From contig NZ_JAZAQF010000090.1 of NCBI RefSeq assembly GCF_043235035.1, positions 19,930 through 83,929 on the forward strand: a stretch of DNA of 64,000 bases, given 5' to 3'. The position numbers were made by a program, and so were the translations under genes. Below the pieces are notes generated by a model that saw nothing but the letters and a program-made list of their open reading frames with translations, was not told the DNA's origin and searched no databases. This document shows positions 10,101 to 18,639 of the stretch, piece by piece; the first letter of the stretch is position 1; each line of letters starts with the position of its first letter. Origin of the DNA: CACIAM-69d sp001698445 (GTDB lineage Bacteria > Cyanobacteriota > Cyanobacteriia > CACIAM-69d).

Positions 10101-11170
10101 CCCGGGTGATTTTGAGCACCATGGGCGAGGCCCAGCGCAAAGCCCAAGAACAGGAGCAGGCTCGCGAAGACCTCCAACGGCAAGTGATTCGGCTGCTGGA
10201 CGATGTGGAAGGGGCTGCCCGAGGCGACCTGACCGTACAGGCGGAAGTGACCGCCGACGTGCTGGGCGCAGTGGCCGACTCGTTCAACCTGACCATTCAA
10301 AACCTGCGAGAAATTGTGCAGCAGGTGAAAACGGCCGCTTTGCAGGTGAACAAGCGCTCCTCGGAAAACGAGTCTTTTGCCCGATCGCTCTCCTCCGATG
10401 CATTGCGGCAGGCGGAAGAGTTGGCCGTGACCCTCAATTCTGTGCAGGTGATGACCGACTCGATTCAGCGGGTGGCCGAAAGTGCCCGCGAAGCCGAGGA
10501 AGTGGCTCGTTCCGCCTCCGCGACCGCTTTGAAGGGGGGCGAAGCGGTGGAACGCACTGTGGCCGGGATTTTGCAGATTCGGGAAACGGTGGCGGAAACC
10601 GCCCGCAAGGTGAAACGACTGGCGGAATCCACCCAGGAAATTTCCAAGATTGTGGCCTTGATTGCCACGATCGCCTCCCGTACCAACCTGCTTGCCCTCA
10701 ACGCCAGTATCGAAGCGGCCAGGGCTGGCGAAGCGGGCAAGGGCTTTGCAATTGTGGCGGATGAAGTGCGACAGTTGGCCGATCGCGCCGCCAAGGCTTC
10801 TAAGGAAATTGAAAAGATCGTGATGCAAATCCAAAGTGAAACCAACTTGGTGATGCGAGCGATGGAAGACGGTACACAACAGGTGCTGGAAGGAACCAAG
10901 CTGGCGGAACAGGCCAAGCGCGCACTCGATGACATCATCCAGGTGTCAAACCGGATTGATGTGCTGGTGCGATCGATTACGGCGGACACCGTGGAGCAAA
11001 CGGACACCTCCCGCTCCGTGGCCCAAGTGGTGCGATCGGTCGAAAAGACCGCCCAAGACACCTCCCAAGAATCGCAGCGGGTGTCCGAGTCCCTGCAAAT
11101 TCTGGTGCGCGTGGCGGGCGATCTGCTCTCCTCCGTGGAGCGTTTCCGTGTTGACAGCAGCAATCAGTAG
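7175..11170 (+). CDS. pilJ: Methyl-accepting chemotaxis receptor with giant acidic FG-rich N-terminal region (PilJ/HmpD)
   Basis: This 1331-aa receptor for type IV pilus motility has these parts in order: a TPR-like segment (about residues 5-90, YQRANDAYTSGNYPEAAAAI); an extremely acidic, Gly/Phe/Ala-rich low-complexity region (about 100-855); two membrane helices (about 866-886 and 906-928) with only a short loop between; two HAMP-like segments (about 929-985 and 1005-1049); and an MCP signalling domain (about 1060-1325). The hairpin tip reads RTNLLALNASIEAARAGEAG. With no periplasmic domain, the long N-terminus should lie in the cytoplasm. Within it, residues about 171-208 form five-residue repeats (GANFG, SADFG, SVNFE, DADFG, SADLG), and 8707-8751 encodes three DFGG(T/A) units. 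The start ATG has GGAGAAGG just upstream. Confidence 0.93.
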   Translation: MASSTDYNQDYQRANDAYTSGNYPEAAAAIDRLAQAYPDDPSVRLLRGHIYCYGLNQYDTAQVEYQSVLSLTSDPTFVEYAHSGLAATSQALSAGNGYDETPNFDQFDFGDQETTTNGGNTHLADQPLIDDGDFNFDELMSDPQGTETGLLAGNSTMAEALGDLESDADFANADLESGDFGGANFGSADFGSVNFEDADFGSADLGNLSALDLGDESTGSDPNDLNSFDNFDFGTDLGADSGAIALGADLGGSDDPFAALGSPEPATPSDPAADPFLIDPFGGSEGSTPSPAPDLGLPDRFEADPFAASASSTSDDAFGAGMDFGDQSFDLAQADLGATSGADPLAASAFGADDFASDLPGDTADGDQFGTDQFGAALADLDFGESAGFGEAGSADFAASTSEAPVFGDLDADPIEDFGDFGVASPAAPFEASFEPPNSADSTETNDLAADGFGDFEGFDLGTPVAPAAAAFAEDWAAPADSESSAPEDFGFGVFDADGLAGQPVAAGADFDFGGTDFGGADFGGTEVAAGAENPFGSEAFGDGFGDFSEPAAPAAAGPLAGANAFDEPFGAFVGDSADDDRTLFMPPPAGTQEPAVKEPAARIELPFAAPIEGSFPLDDEVEETLFMMAGPSTLQGATAQDLAEFGGGNFNGTEFNPDEFNEFNPEDLSATAFGGGSWEAQPEPALGAIEPEDNEAGDFGIFNDPPVMEPESDDDAFPLDMINGAPGMAFASPARSVDDPASGALSAIADDGAAAASDFMDDFDEFDDLGSLPDFSLTNTSSEFVPRSDGGDEFSLGEPSLGVMGEPLSNFVGGDNEVFNIATSSNNEELLSFDQPESRAAEPVTPSEDGWLASFDNARLTTKQTVTAVMAGIVSFLAVAGTTHLTMTHVRDRGISPQLMGDIRTIGLVSSLLAGATGGGVALFLGRRTAQHVERATGDLQAQLDAVCQGSLHATARVFGDDEFGELANSFNQMTRVILSTMGEAQRKAQEQEQAREDLQRQVIRLLDDVEGAARGDLTVQAEVTADVLGAVADSFNLTIQNLREIVQQVKTAALQVNKRSSENESFARSLSSDALRQAEELAVTLNSVQVMTDSIQRVAESAREAEEVARSASATALKGGEAVERTVAGILQIRETVAETARKVKRLAESTQEISKIVALIATIASRTNLLALNASIEAARAGEAGKGFAIVADEVRQLADRAAKASKEIEKIVMQIQSETNLVMRAMEDGTQQVLEGTKLAEQAKRALDDIIQVSNRIDVLVRSITADTVEQTDTSRSVAQVVRSVEKTAQDTSQESQRVSESLQILVRVAGDLLSSVERFRVDSSNQ

Positions 11171-11384
11171 TCCCGGGGTATCCTGAGTCCCCATTGGAGG
11201 GGGCATCAGGGGCGATCGTGGTCAATTGCGAATTGCTCAGTGGCTCATCACCCAATCGCGGCTCAAAATCTTTGAGGTTGAATGCTGCCGTTTCCTGGGT
11301 TGTCTTGAGTCCTCACCTTCGGGGGTTTGGATCAATCAGATTTGGGCAGATTTGGGCAGATTTGGACAAGCCAAATTTGGGTCA

Positions 11385-11398
11385 GTCCAATATTGGAC
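11385..11398. promoter_or_regulatory. Perfect 14-bp palindrome GTCCAATATTGGAC in the pilJ-pilL gap
   Basis: The 513-bp region between pilJ and pilL contains three 10-bp units CAGATTTGG(G/A) at 11337-11366. These are followed by the direct repeat TTGGACAAG (11362 and 11393) and this fully self-complementary 14-mer. Such dyads are typical of dimeric regulator sites. No known regulator motif is recognised, and the palindrome lies almost 290 bp upstream of the pilL start. The rest of the gap shows nothing clear. Confidence 0.5.
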
Positions 11399-11683
11399 AA
11401 GTCCAATTTGAACGAATCAAACCCAAGCGGATCAGACGATTCAGGATGTATCCGTGGAAGCTGATCCGAAATGGATCGAGTACAGTAGATTCCAAGCTGG
11501 AGATTCTATGCTGAATTCTGAAGTCATGATCATGGCTGGGAAGACTCAGCGGCTCGCCCTGTGAGCGAGTTGGAATCGCAAGCAACCCTTTGTCGATCCA
11601 TCTTTTGATTCGCCCCAAATCCGCATCGAGTTGGCTGGCAGTGCCCTTGATCATGCGGGCAAACGCTTCGGAGGCTATGTTCC

Positions 11684-14600
11684 ATGCAAGATCAACAGCA
11701 ACGCATCGTCGGTTACTTCATCGAGGAAGCCAAGGACTACCTCACAACCATCGAGCAAGGCCTCATGAACTTGCAGGGGACGATCGAAGACCCGGAGCTG
11801 ATGGATGAGGTTTTTCGGGCGGCCCACTCGATCAAGGGGGGCGCGGGCATGTTGGAGTTCGAGAGCATCCAACAGGCCGCCCACCGGATTGAAGACTTTT
11901 TCAAAGTCCTGAAAGAACATCCGATCCATATCGATCGGGAGTTGGAAAGCCTGTTTTTGCGGGCCTTTGACACCCTGGTGGAACTGCTCGACCATCTCCA
12001 GGGCCCCTTTGGCCTCACCACCGAAGTGGGCAACCGCGTGCTTCAGGATTCGGAGCCGGCGTTTAATGCCTTGGCAGAACGTTTGGGCCTCGCCGTCCAT
12101 GAAGTGGACATGCCCAGCGTGCTGCATCGTACCCTCTCATCCCAAAGTGAGGATGCTTGGGCGGCCGATCGCACCCATCAGGTTTTTCAGCAACAGGTGC
12201 CCCAACTGTTGCGGGAAATGTTGGATCTGTTTCGCCAAGGGGACAGTCCTCAGCAGCGTGCGCAGCTTCAATGGATGTGCCAGCGCTTGTCTGACTTGGG
12301 CAAAAGCAGCCGCATTATCGGCTGGGTGGAGTTACTGGATGCGGCCAGCCAGGCGATCGGTTGCCCCACCAACTCCTATAAAACTCTAGCGCCCACAATT
12401 ATTCGCGACCTGAAGCAGGCTCAAGATCTGGTTCTGGACGATCGCAGCCAGGAAATCTGCTTGGGCAGTGAGTTACGGGCCTTGGTTCCCCAGCCGGTTG
12501 CCCCCAGCCCCAGCAGCCTAGATGTCGATCTATTTGACTTCGACGACTTACTCAACGACGAATTAGCGCCCGAAATTACCGACATCACCCACAGCCAGGG
12601 CGATGATTTTGAGCAAGATTGGTTTACAGAAACCAGCAACACCGTCGTAACCCGGATGGATGAGCTGGATTTAAGCCCCACCCCATCACCCACCCAAACC
12701 AGCCGCATGGAACGGCCAAGGGCAGAACCGGGCACGGGGCCGGAAGTGGGCGTGGCCGAATTGGACGTGTTGGCGGACTTGTTTCGCCAAAGTTCCCAGG
12801 ATTTGGAAGCTGATCTGCCGGGGCAAAGTTCGGAGTCGGCGGCTGGTTCGCCCCTGAACTCGGCCGCGGAATGTGACCTGTCGGACTTGATGTTTACCCA
12901 TGAGGAATCGTCAGCGGATGCTGATGCCTTGACCAGCTCCCTGGATGCGCTGGGCTACGATCTGCTGGATGAGATTGACACCACCGATTCGGTGGCAGAT
13001 ATGGGGCTAGAGTCCATCGATGACCTGTTGGCCTTTGGGGACGAATCATCCATCGGCAACGGACTGATGGTGAATGCGAGTCCAAGCGAGGGGGCGATCG
13101 ATCTCATTGGTGATGATGATCTGGATGCGCTGCTGGATGCGGTGGAAACGGCCACGGAAGTCAACCCGATCGCCTCAGATGATCTGTTTGATCTGGATTT
13201 GGACGCGGAAGAGGAACCCACCGATCTGCGGGTGGTGCCCAGCGGCGACCTGACCTTCTCCACGGAGCTGATCAGCAATCCCACAGCGATCGAACCGATC
13301 CCCGATGAACTTCAAAAATTGGGAGATGATGACCCGGATTTGACGACGGTGATTGATTCGGCGCTGGGGAACCTGGATGATCTCGATGGCAATTTCGGCT
13401 CAGACCTGGGATTGGATCTGATTGATGGCCTGACGGGAGAGATTGCGCCTCCAGAGCTGACCCTCGATTCGCTACCGGAGATTGGGGCGATCGATGACAT
13501 GGCTGATCTGGACGCTTGGGCCGCAGATTTGGCCAACGTAGATCTGGCCCATGCAGACCTGGACCTTGGCAATGCGGGCCTGGCCGATCTAGATGTGGCG
13601 GCCGCCGCGGCCCCGGAAGCAACCGCAGATCATTGGGGTGATGGGTTGGATCTCGGCGATATGTCGCCAGGGGAGTGGCCCGACCTGGCCGCGATCGACC
13701 TGGATGATAACTGGTCGGACTCCGCCCCTGATTTGGACTTCAACGATTTCAATAATCTGAGTGACTTCAGCACCGCTGACCTGACCGATGATTTCAATAA
13801 TCTGAGCAACTTCAGCGCCGTTGATCTGACCGATGAGGATCTCGCGCCAACCACCGCCATGCCGGCCCTGGTGGATCCGGCTCTGGACGACTTGCCCGCC
13901 CTCGATCACTTCGATTTGGATGGCATCTTGAATGCCAATCCCTTGGAGGAGGTGGATCCCTTTGCGGATCTGTTGGCAGAGTCGCCCGATGTGATGTTGC
14001 CGGATGCGGAAACCTCAACCGCCGAGAACTTTATTCAAGACATCGATACCCTGCTAGACGAGCCGCTCTCTGCGGAGCCGGCCGAGCCGGTGTATGAGGC
14101 GGCTGACCTCAGTTACGACGTGAATGGAGCCAAAGCCATTCGGATCGATCGCTCCACCCTCAGCTCCGAAGGTCTGGAAGATCTGTTCTCCGATCGGCGA
14201 ACGACCGATCTGAGCGGTTTGGAAGAAGATCTAGACCTGGCCGAGGCCGAAGCAGATCTCGCAGGGGCCAACGACGATGCAGCCGCCCTCTGGACTCCGG
14301 AAAACTTCACTGAGCCGCCCATTCTCTCGGATTTGGATGCCCTGTTGGCCCCCGCTGCTGCGTCGGCCCCCGCTCCTGCGCTGGATGACGATTGGGCAGC
14401 CTTGGACGACTTGGACTTTGGGGAAGCGACCAGCCTGGAAACCACCGCTGATGGTGAAGCCCCTGACTTCTTGATGGGAACGGCCGACTGGAGCCGCCCC
14501 TTGGATCTCAGTGAGCCACAGGAGGCGACCCGTGCCGATCGCGCGGATGACTTTGACTTCGGGGGACTGGGTGATCTAAACGACTTGAGTGGCTTAGGAG

Positions 14601-17158
14601 ACTTGGGGACTTTGGGTGATTTTGGTGATTTTGGTGACTTAGGATTACCCGTTGATGCGGTTGATCCGCTAGCCGGTTCGGACTTGGAAGATTTGGATGC
14701 GCTCTTGGGTGTGCCCCCCACCAGTGAGCCGATGATGGACGGCCTCAGCGGTTTGGGTGATTTGGGCGATCTGGATCAACTGCTGAATCAGAATCAGGAT
14801 TTGGGATCTGCGCCGGCCGGTGACAGTACCCTCGATGACCTGCTCAATGCCCTAGAGGGTTCTGCTGCGCCGGCCCTGGCTGGCCAGGCGGCAAGCGATG
14901 CCGATGAGCTGGATGCTTTGCTGAAGAATCTGAATCTGTCAACGACGGCCGCCACCAACAGCCCCGATCGCTTTGAGGATCTATTTGGCGATGCGGCGGC
15001 CCCAGCCACAACCCCTGCGCCCGCTGGCAGTACCGGTGGCCTGGATCTAGACTTTGACGCTTTGGTGGAGATACTCGAGACCCCGGCCAAGGCTGCCCCA
15101 GCGACCGGCCCCAGCCCTGCGGTGTCTCCAACTCGATCGGCCCCGACTCCCGTGGCGAACGGTCAGCGCGAAATGGAAGCGGCCGCCAGCCGCAATTTAC
15201 GGGCCGAGCAAATCATCAAAGTGCCGGTGCGGAACTTGGACAACCTCAACAACCTGGTTGGGGAAATGGTGGTGAACCGCAACAGCATGGAACAGGGCCA
15301 AGAGCGCTTGCGCCAGTCCTTGGAAAATCTGACCCAACGGGTGCAGCAGTTGGGGGATGTGGGGCAACGGATGCAGGACTTTTACGAGCGATCGCTCCTG
15401 GAAATGTCCCTGCTGTCGGGGCGGCGCGGCGGCAGTGGCGGCGGACATTCCGACACCCATCACAGCGGTGAGTCTGACACCCACGGTGGCCGGATGGGCT
15501 TGGGAGAACTGGAGCTGGATCGCTTCACCCCCTTCCACACCCAATCTCAAGAAATTATTGAGTTGATTGTGCGGGTGCGGGAGTCTGCCTCTGACATTGA
15601 CTTCGTGGTCGAACAAACCGATCAACTGGTGCGGAACCTGCGGCAAATCACCACCCAGATTCAAGAGAACTTGAATAAGTCGCGCATGGTGACCTTTGCG
15701 CGCACGGTGGAACGGTTGCCCCGGGCAGTGCGATCGGTTTCTGAGCGCTGTGGCAAGGACGTGGATCTGATCATTGAGGGCAAAGAAACGGCGATCGACG
15801 AGTTCCTATCCCAGGAGCTATCGAGTCCAATTACCCACATGATCAATAACGCCTTGGTGCATGGCATTGAAACACCTGAAGCGCGGGTGGCGGCAGGCAA
15901 ACCCCCCACCGGCAAGCTGACCATTCGGGCGTTTTATCAAGGGAACCAAACGGTGATTTCCTTGTCCGATGATGGGGCGGGGATTAATACGGAGCGGGTG
16001 AAACAAAAGGCGATCGAGAAGGGCTTGATTGACCCCAACCAGGCCCGCAATATGGTGCGTCAAGAAATCTATGAAATGCTGTTTCTGCCGGGCTTCAGCA
16101 CCAAAGACCAGGCCGATGAGTTTGGCGGACGCGGCGTGGGCATGGATGTGGTGATGCGCAAAATCCAGGAACTGCGCGGCAGCATCAGCATTGATTCAGA
16201 ATTGGGACGGGGAACGACCTTCACCATTCGGTTGCCCCTGAACCTGAGTATTTGTAAGGCGCTGCGGTGCTTGAGCGATCACGCCACGATCGCGTTTCCG
16301 ATGGACGGGGTGGAAGACACGCCGCCCGATATTCACCCGGAGGATGTGCAGACCGATAAGGAAGGTCGCCGCTGCATTGCCTGGCGCGATCGGATCTTGA
16401 CGCTGCATCCCCTCACTGAGCTGCTGAAATACAACCGCCACCTGAGTCGCGGCAACATCTACGGCGGCAACCAGGAGGATGACTCCTTGGCGATCGTGGT
16501 GTTGCGCAGTGCCGGTGAGTTCATTGCGATCGAGGTCGATCGGGTACTGGGCGAGCAAGAAATCGTAATCAAGCAACCGGAAGGCCCCGTGCCCAAGCCC
16601 CTGGGCATTGCCGGGATGACGGTGTTGGGTGATGGGCGCGTCATGCCGATCGCTGATGTGCTGGAGCTAATTGACCTGGCGAAGGGTCGCATCCGGCGCG
16701 ATACCGTCAGCGGCCGTTGGGAATCCGACAACATCCACATCGTGGAGCCACCGACGGAACAAAAGGATCCGATGGTGTTAATTGTGGACGACTCGATCAC
16801 GGTGCGCGAGCTGCTGAAGATGACCTTCCAGAAAGCGGGTTATCAGGTGGAGCAGGCCCGCGACGGTCAAGAGGCCTGGGAAAAACTGCGATCGGGCTTG
16901 CCCTGCGACTTGGTGTTCTGTGATATTGAAATGCCCCGCATGGACGGCTTGCAGCTCTTGCAGCGATTGCAGACGGAAGAAACCCTCTGTGAGTTGCCCG
17001 TGGCCATGCTCACCTCTCGGGGAGCTGACAAGCACCGAAAAATGGCCGTTGACTTGGGCGCAAAGGGTTACTTCACCAAGCCCTACTTGGAAGAAGCTCT
17101 CCTGGATGCGGCGCGGCGAATGCTGCGGGGTGAGGTGCTGATTACGGCCAATGCCTAA
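11684..17158 (+). CDS. pilL: Hybrid CheA-type histidine kinase with very long acidic linker (PilL/HmpE)
   Basis: This 1824-aa kinase drives the pilus chemotaxis pathway. An HPt domain comes first (residues 1-105, His48 in FRAAHSIKGG). A degenerate second HPt-like helical region follows at about 155-250. Then comes an Asp/Leu-rich low-complexity linker of about 900 residues (about 270-1170). The catalytic part has dimerisation helices from 1173 (IKVPVRNLDNLNNLVGEMV) with a His/Gly/Ser-rich loop. Its ATPase domain shows HMINNALVHGIETP, DDGAGI and GGRGVGMDV, and a CheW-like domain comes next. A C-terminal receiver (about 1696-1815, VLIVDDS, FCDIEMPRMDG) ends the protein. In Synechocystis the equivalent kinase is split into two genes; here it is one reading frame. 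GGAGG lies 10 bp before the ATG. A 45-bp in-frame tandem duplication lies at 13745-13834. Confidence 0.93.
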   Translation: MQDQQQRIVGYFIEEAKDYLTTIEQGLMNLQGTIEDPELMDEVFRAAHSIKGGAGMLEFESIQQAAHRIEDFFKVLKEHPIHIDRELESLFLRAFDTLVELLDHLQGPFGLTTEVGNRVLQDSEPAFNALAERLGLAVHEVDMPSVLHRTLSSQSEDAWAADRTHQVFQQQVPQLLREMLDLFRQGDSPQQRAQLQWMCQRLSDLGKSSRIIGWVELLDAASQAIGCPTNSYKTLAPTIIRDLKQAQDLVLDDRSQEICLGSELRALVPQPVAPSPSSLDVDLFDFDDLLNDELAPEITDITHSQGDDFEQDWFTETSNTVVTRMDELDLSPTPSPTQTSRMERPRAEPGTGPEVGVAELDVLADLFRQSSQDLEADLPGQSSESAAGSPLNSAAECDLSDLMFTHEESSADADALTSSLDALGYDLLDEIDTTDSVADMGLESIDDLLAFGDESSIGNGLMVNASPSEGAIDLIGDDDLDALLDAVETATEVNPIASDDLFDLDLDAEEEPTDLRVVPSGDLTFSTELISNPTAIEPIPDELQKLGDDDPDLTTVIDSALGNLDDLDGNFGSDLGLDLIDGLTGEIAPPELTLDSLPEIGAIDDMADLDAWAADLANVDLAHADLDLGNAGLADLDVAAAAAPEATADHWGDGLDLGDMSPGEWPDLAAIDLDDNWSDSAPDLDFNDFNNLSDFSTADLTDDFNNLSNFSAVDLTDEDLAPTTAMPALVDPALDDLPALDHFDLDGILNANPLEEVDPFADLLAESPDVMLPDAETSTAENFIQDIDTLLDEPLSAEPAEPVYEAADLSYDVNGAKAIRIDRSTLSSEGLEDLFSDRRTTDLSGLEEDLDLAEAEADLAGANDDAAALWTPENFTEPPILSDLDALLAPAAASAPAPALDDDWAALDDLDFGEATSLETTADGEAPDFLMGTADWSRPLDLSEPQEATRADRADDFDFGGLGDLNDLSGLGDLGTLGDFGDFGDLGLPVDAVDPLAGSDLEDLDALLGVPPTSEPMMDGLSGLGDLGDLDQLLNQNQDLGSAPAGDSTLDDLLNALEGSAAPALAGQAASDADELDALLKNLNLSTTAATNSPDRFEDLFGDAAAPATTPAPAGSTGGLDLDFDALVEILETPAKAAPATGPSPAVSPTRSAPTPVANGQREMEAAASRNLRAEQIIKVPVRNLDNLNNLVGEMVVNRNSMEQGQERLRQSLENLTQRVQQLGDVGQRMQDFYERSLLEMSLLSGRRGGSGGGHSDTHHSGESDTHGGRMGLGELELDRFTPFHTQSQEIIELIVRVRESASDIDFVVEQTDQLVRNLRQITTQIQENLNKSRMVTFARTVERLPRAVRSVSERCGKDVDLIIEGKETAIDEFLSQELSSPITHMINNALVHGIETPEARVAAGKPPTGKLTIRAFYQGNQTVISLSDDGAGINTERVKQKAIEKGLIDPNQARNMVRQEIYEMLFLPGFSTKDQADEFGGRGVGMDVVMRKIQELRGSISIDSELGRGTTFTIRLPLNLSICKALRCLSDHATIAFPMDGVEDTPPDIHPEDVQTDKEGRRCIAWRDRILTLHPLTELLKYNRHLSRGNIYGGNQEDDSLAIVVLRSAGEFIAIEVDRVLGEQEIVIKQPEGPVPKPLGIAGMTVLGDGRVMPIADVLELIDLAKGRIRRDTVSGRWESDNIHIVEPPTEQKDPMVLIVDDSITVRELLKMTFQKAGYQVEQARDGQEAWEKLRSGLPCDLVFCDIEMPRMDGLQLLQRLQTEETLCELPVAMLTSRGADKHRKMAVDLGAKGYFTKPYLEEALLDAARRMLRGEVLITANA

Positions 17159-17237
17159 CGCTTAACGCCTAAATTTCCAACCAGCGCCTAACCAGTACCT
17201 AAGCCGCTCGGCAGCCGCTCGGCCGAGCAATGCTCAA

Positions 17238-17491
17238 TAGACCTCTTGCATCAATCACGATCCCTATCCTAAATCTCTCTCCGAGATTGCCGATTGACTG
17301 ACAAAATGCTCAGTCGCCTGGTTCTTCAGTAGGTTGGGTTGAACCTTGCGAAACCCAACTCGATCACTACGAACCTTACTGTTGTTGGGTTTCGTACCTC
17401 AACCCAACCTACAAAATGATTGTTGATTAGCCCATCTTGAGGGAAAGGGTTCAAGGATGAAGGCTTTTAACTGGTTTGTGAAAGAGGTCTA
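17238..17491. mobile_element. MITE-like element with IS5-type ends
   Basis: About 250 bp are bounded by inverted ends GACCTCTTGCA (from 17240) and, in complement, GACCTCTTTCA (ending 17489). Each is flanked by TA, as expected for a 2-bp target duplication. There is no transposase ORF inside. The same end, GACCTCTTGCA, starts the IS at the right edge of the window (63875), so this is probably a non-autonomous relative. It occupies most of the 377-bp gap after pilL and contains a nested palindrome (17329-17412). Confidence 0.65.
17329..17412. repeat. Large imperfect palindrome, GTAGGTTGGGTTGA family
   Basis: The left arm GTAGGTTGGGTTGA...CGAAACCCAAC (17329-17359) and the right arm GTTGGGTTTCG...TCAACCCAACCTAC (about 17381-17412) are complementary over about 26 of 31 positions, with a spacer of about 20 bp. 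Sequences of the type GTAGGTTGGGTTG...CGAAACCCAAC are widespread dispersed palindromes in cyanobacterial genomes. The palindrome sits inside the MITE-like element and could also fold as a transcript-ending hairpin after pilL. Confidence 0.75.
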
Positions 17492-17535
17492 ATGGATCCT
17501 GAACCAACGGATCCTGCGCGAACGGCTTGATCGCC

Positions 17536-18366
17536 CTAGTGGTAGAGGGCCTGGAGTTCGGCCACCGGTTCGATCGCCAATCGATGCACCCGGTGGCCAT
17601 CCAGCACCGCATGGAAGGGAACCACCTCCACCACGCTGTTGGAATAGGCGATCGCCTCGAATTCTTCCACCCAATCGGCAGTCCAGGGTTGGTCAACGCC
17701 GATCGGTTGCCCGTGACGTTGGAGTTGGCGAATTAGGTGCGATCGAGCAATGCCCGGTAAGCAATCTCCCAGGGGCGGAGTCCACCAACGCCCATCCCGA
17801 AGTCCCCAAAGATTGCCCGTGCTGGTTTCCAGCCAGCGCCCATCCTCATCAACCAAAATGGCTTCGGATGCCGGTTCGGGGCCCAAAAACTGTCGCTGGG
17901 CCGTTTGCAATGCCAGCCAACAGGGAAGATAATTGCCCGTTTTGTGAGTGGCGATCGAACGGCGGTAGTGGGCTGCCTGGGCCACCCAAGCCACAATGCC
18001 CTGTGTTTGTTTTTGGGCCAAATTGGAGGGCAATTCGCGCCCCACAATCCATTCCCGCCCATCGGAAAAAAGAGTGACCCGCAACACCGGATATTCAGCC
18101 GCCAACAGGGTTGCTCCCTGTTCCACCTGTTCCCAATCCGGCTGGGGCAGGCCCAACTGACTGCGAGTGTTGTAGAGCCGATCGCGGTGAGCCAGCCATT
18201 GGGTCATAGGCCCGTGGAGATCGCGATCGTAAACGCGCAAGGTTGTGAAGGTTGTGGCCCCAAATATCAACCCTGGATCCGTGACATCCAGAGTAATGGT
18301 GCGCTGATCGAGGGATTGACCGTGATACCACTGGGCAGGCATGAAACCAATTGCGGGTAAGCTCAA
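17536..18366 (-). CDS. pabC: Class IV PLP aminotransferase, likely aminodeoxychorismate lyase
   Basis: This 276-aa protein of the branched-chain aminotransferase/aminodeoxychorismate lyase fold has its PLP lysine in HKTGNYLPCWLA. The class IV glycine/threonine segment ETSTGNLWGL and LPGIARSHLI follow. By family length and sequence, the likely role is releasing pyruvate from 4-amino-4-deoxychorismate to give p-aminobenzoate for folate. A D-amino-acid or branched-chain aminotransferase cannot be excluded. The frame opens with TTG at 18366, while an ATG at 18342 (MPAQWYHG) is an alternative start. It is divergent from the TauE-like gene, with about 270 bp between them. Confidence 0.75.
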   Translation of the reverse strand: MSLPAIGFMPAQWYHGQSLDQRTITLDVTDPGLIFGATTFTTLRVYDRDLHGPMTQWLAHRDRLYNTRSQLGLPQPDWEQVEQGATLLAAEYPVLRVTLFSDGREWIVGRELPSNLAQKQTQGIVAWVAQAAHYRRSIATHKTGNYLPCWLALQTAQRQFLGPEPASEAILVDEDGRWLETSTGNLWGLRDGRWWTPPLGDCLPGIARSHLIRQLQRHGQPIGVDQPWTADWVEEFEAIAYSNSVVEVVPFHAVLDGHRVHRLAIEPVAELQALYH

Positions 18367-18639
18367 AAAATACTGACGGGATCATTGCCCCGCTTGTTTA
18401 CCGTAATCGTTGCGCTGAATTTTGTCCCCTTGCTGGAACCTTGATTGGGTTAACCAACCGTTTGCATCGATCGAGTTGAGTGCCAAGCCGGTTGAGCTAA
18501 TCAGCATGATGGCGATCGAGTTCAGGACTCAACCAAAACAGCGCCATTGCGGAGAACTAGAACTACCTCAGGTTTTCGGTTGCCAGGAGCGATCGACCGG
18601 AGGCCATTGGGAAACTATAGGAAAACGGGATCTGGGGAG

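Noticed and set aside
9217..10296. 359-codon minus-strand frame inside pilJ
   Set aside because: Composition is a Ser/Arg/Ala mirror of the coding strand; pilJ has clear domains there.
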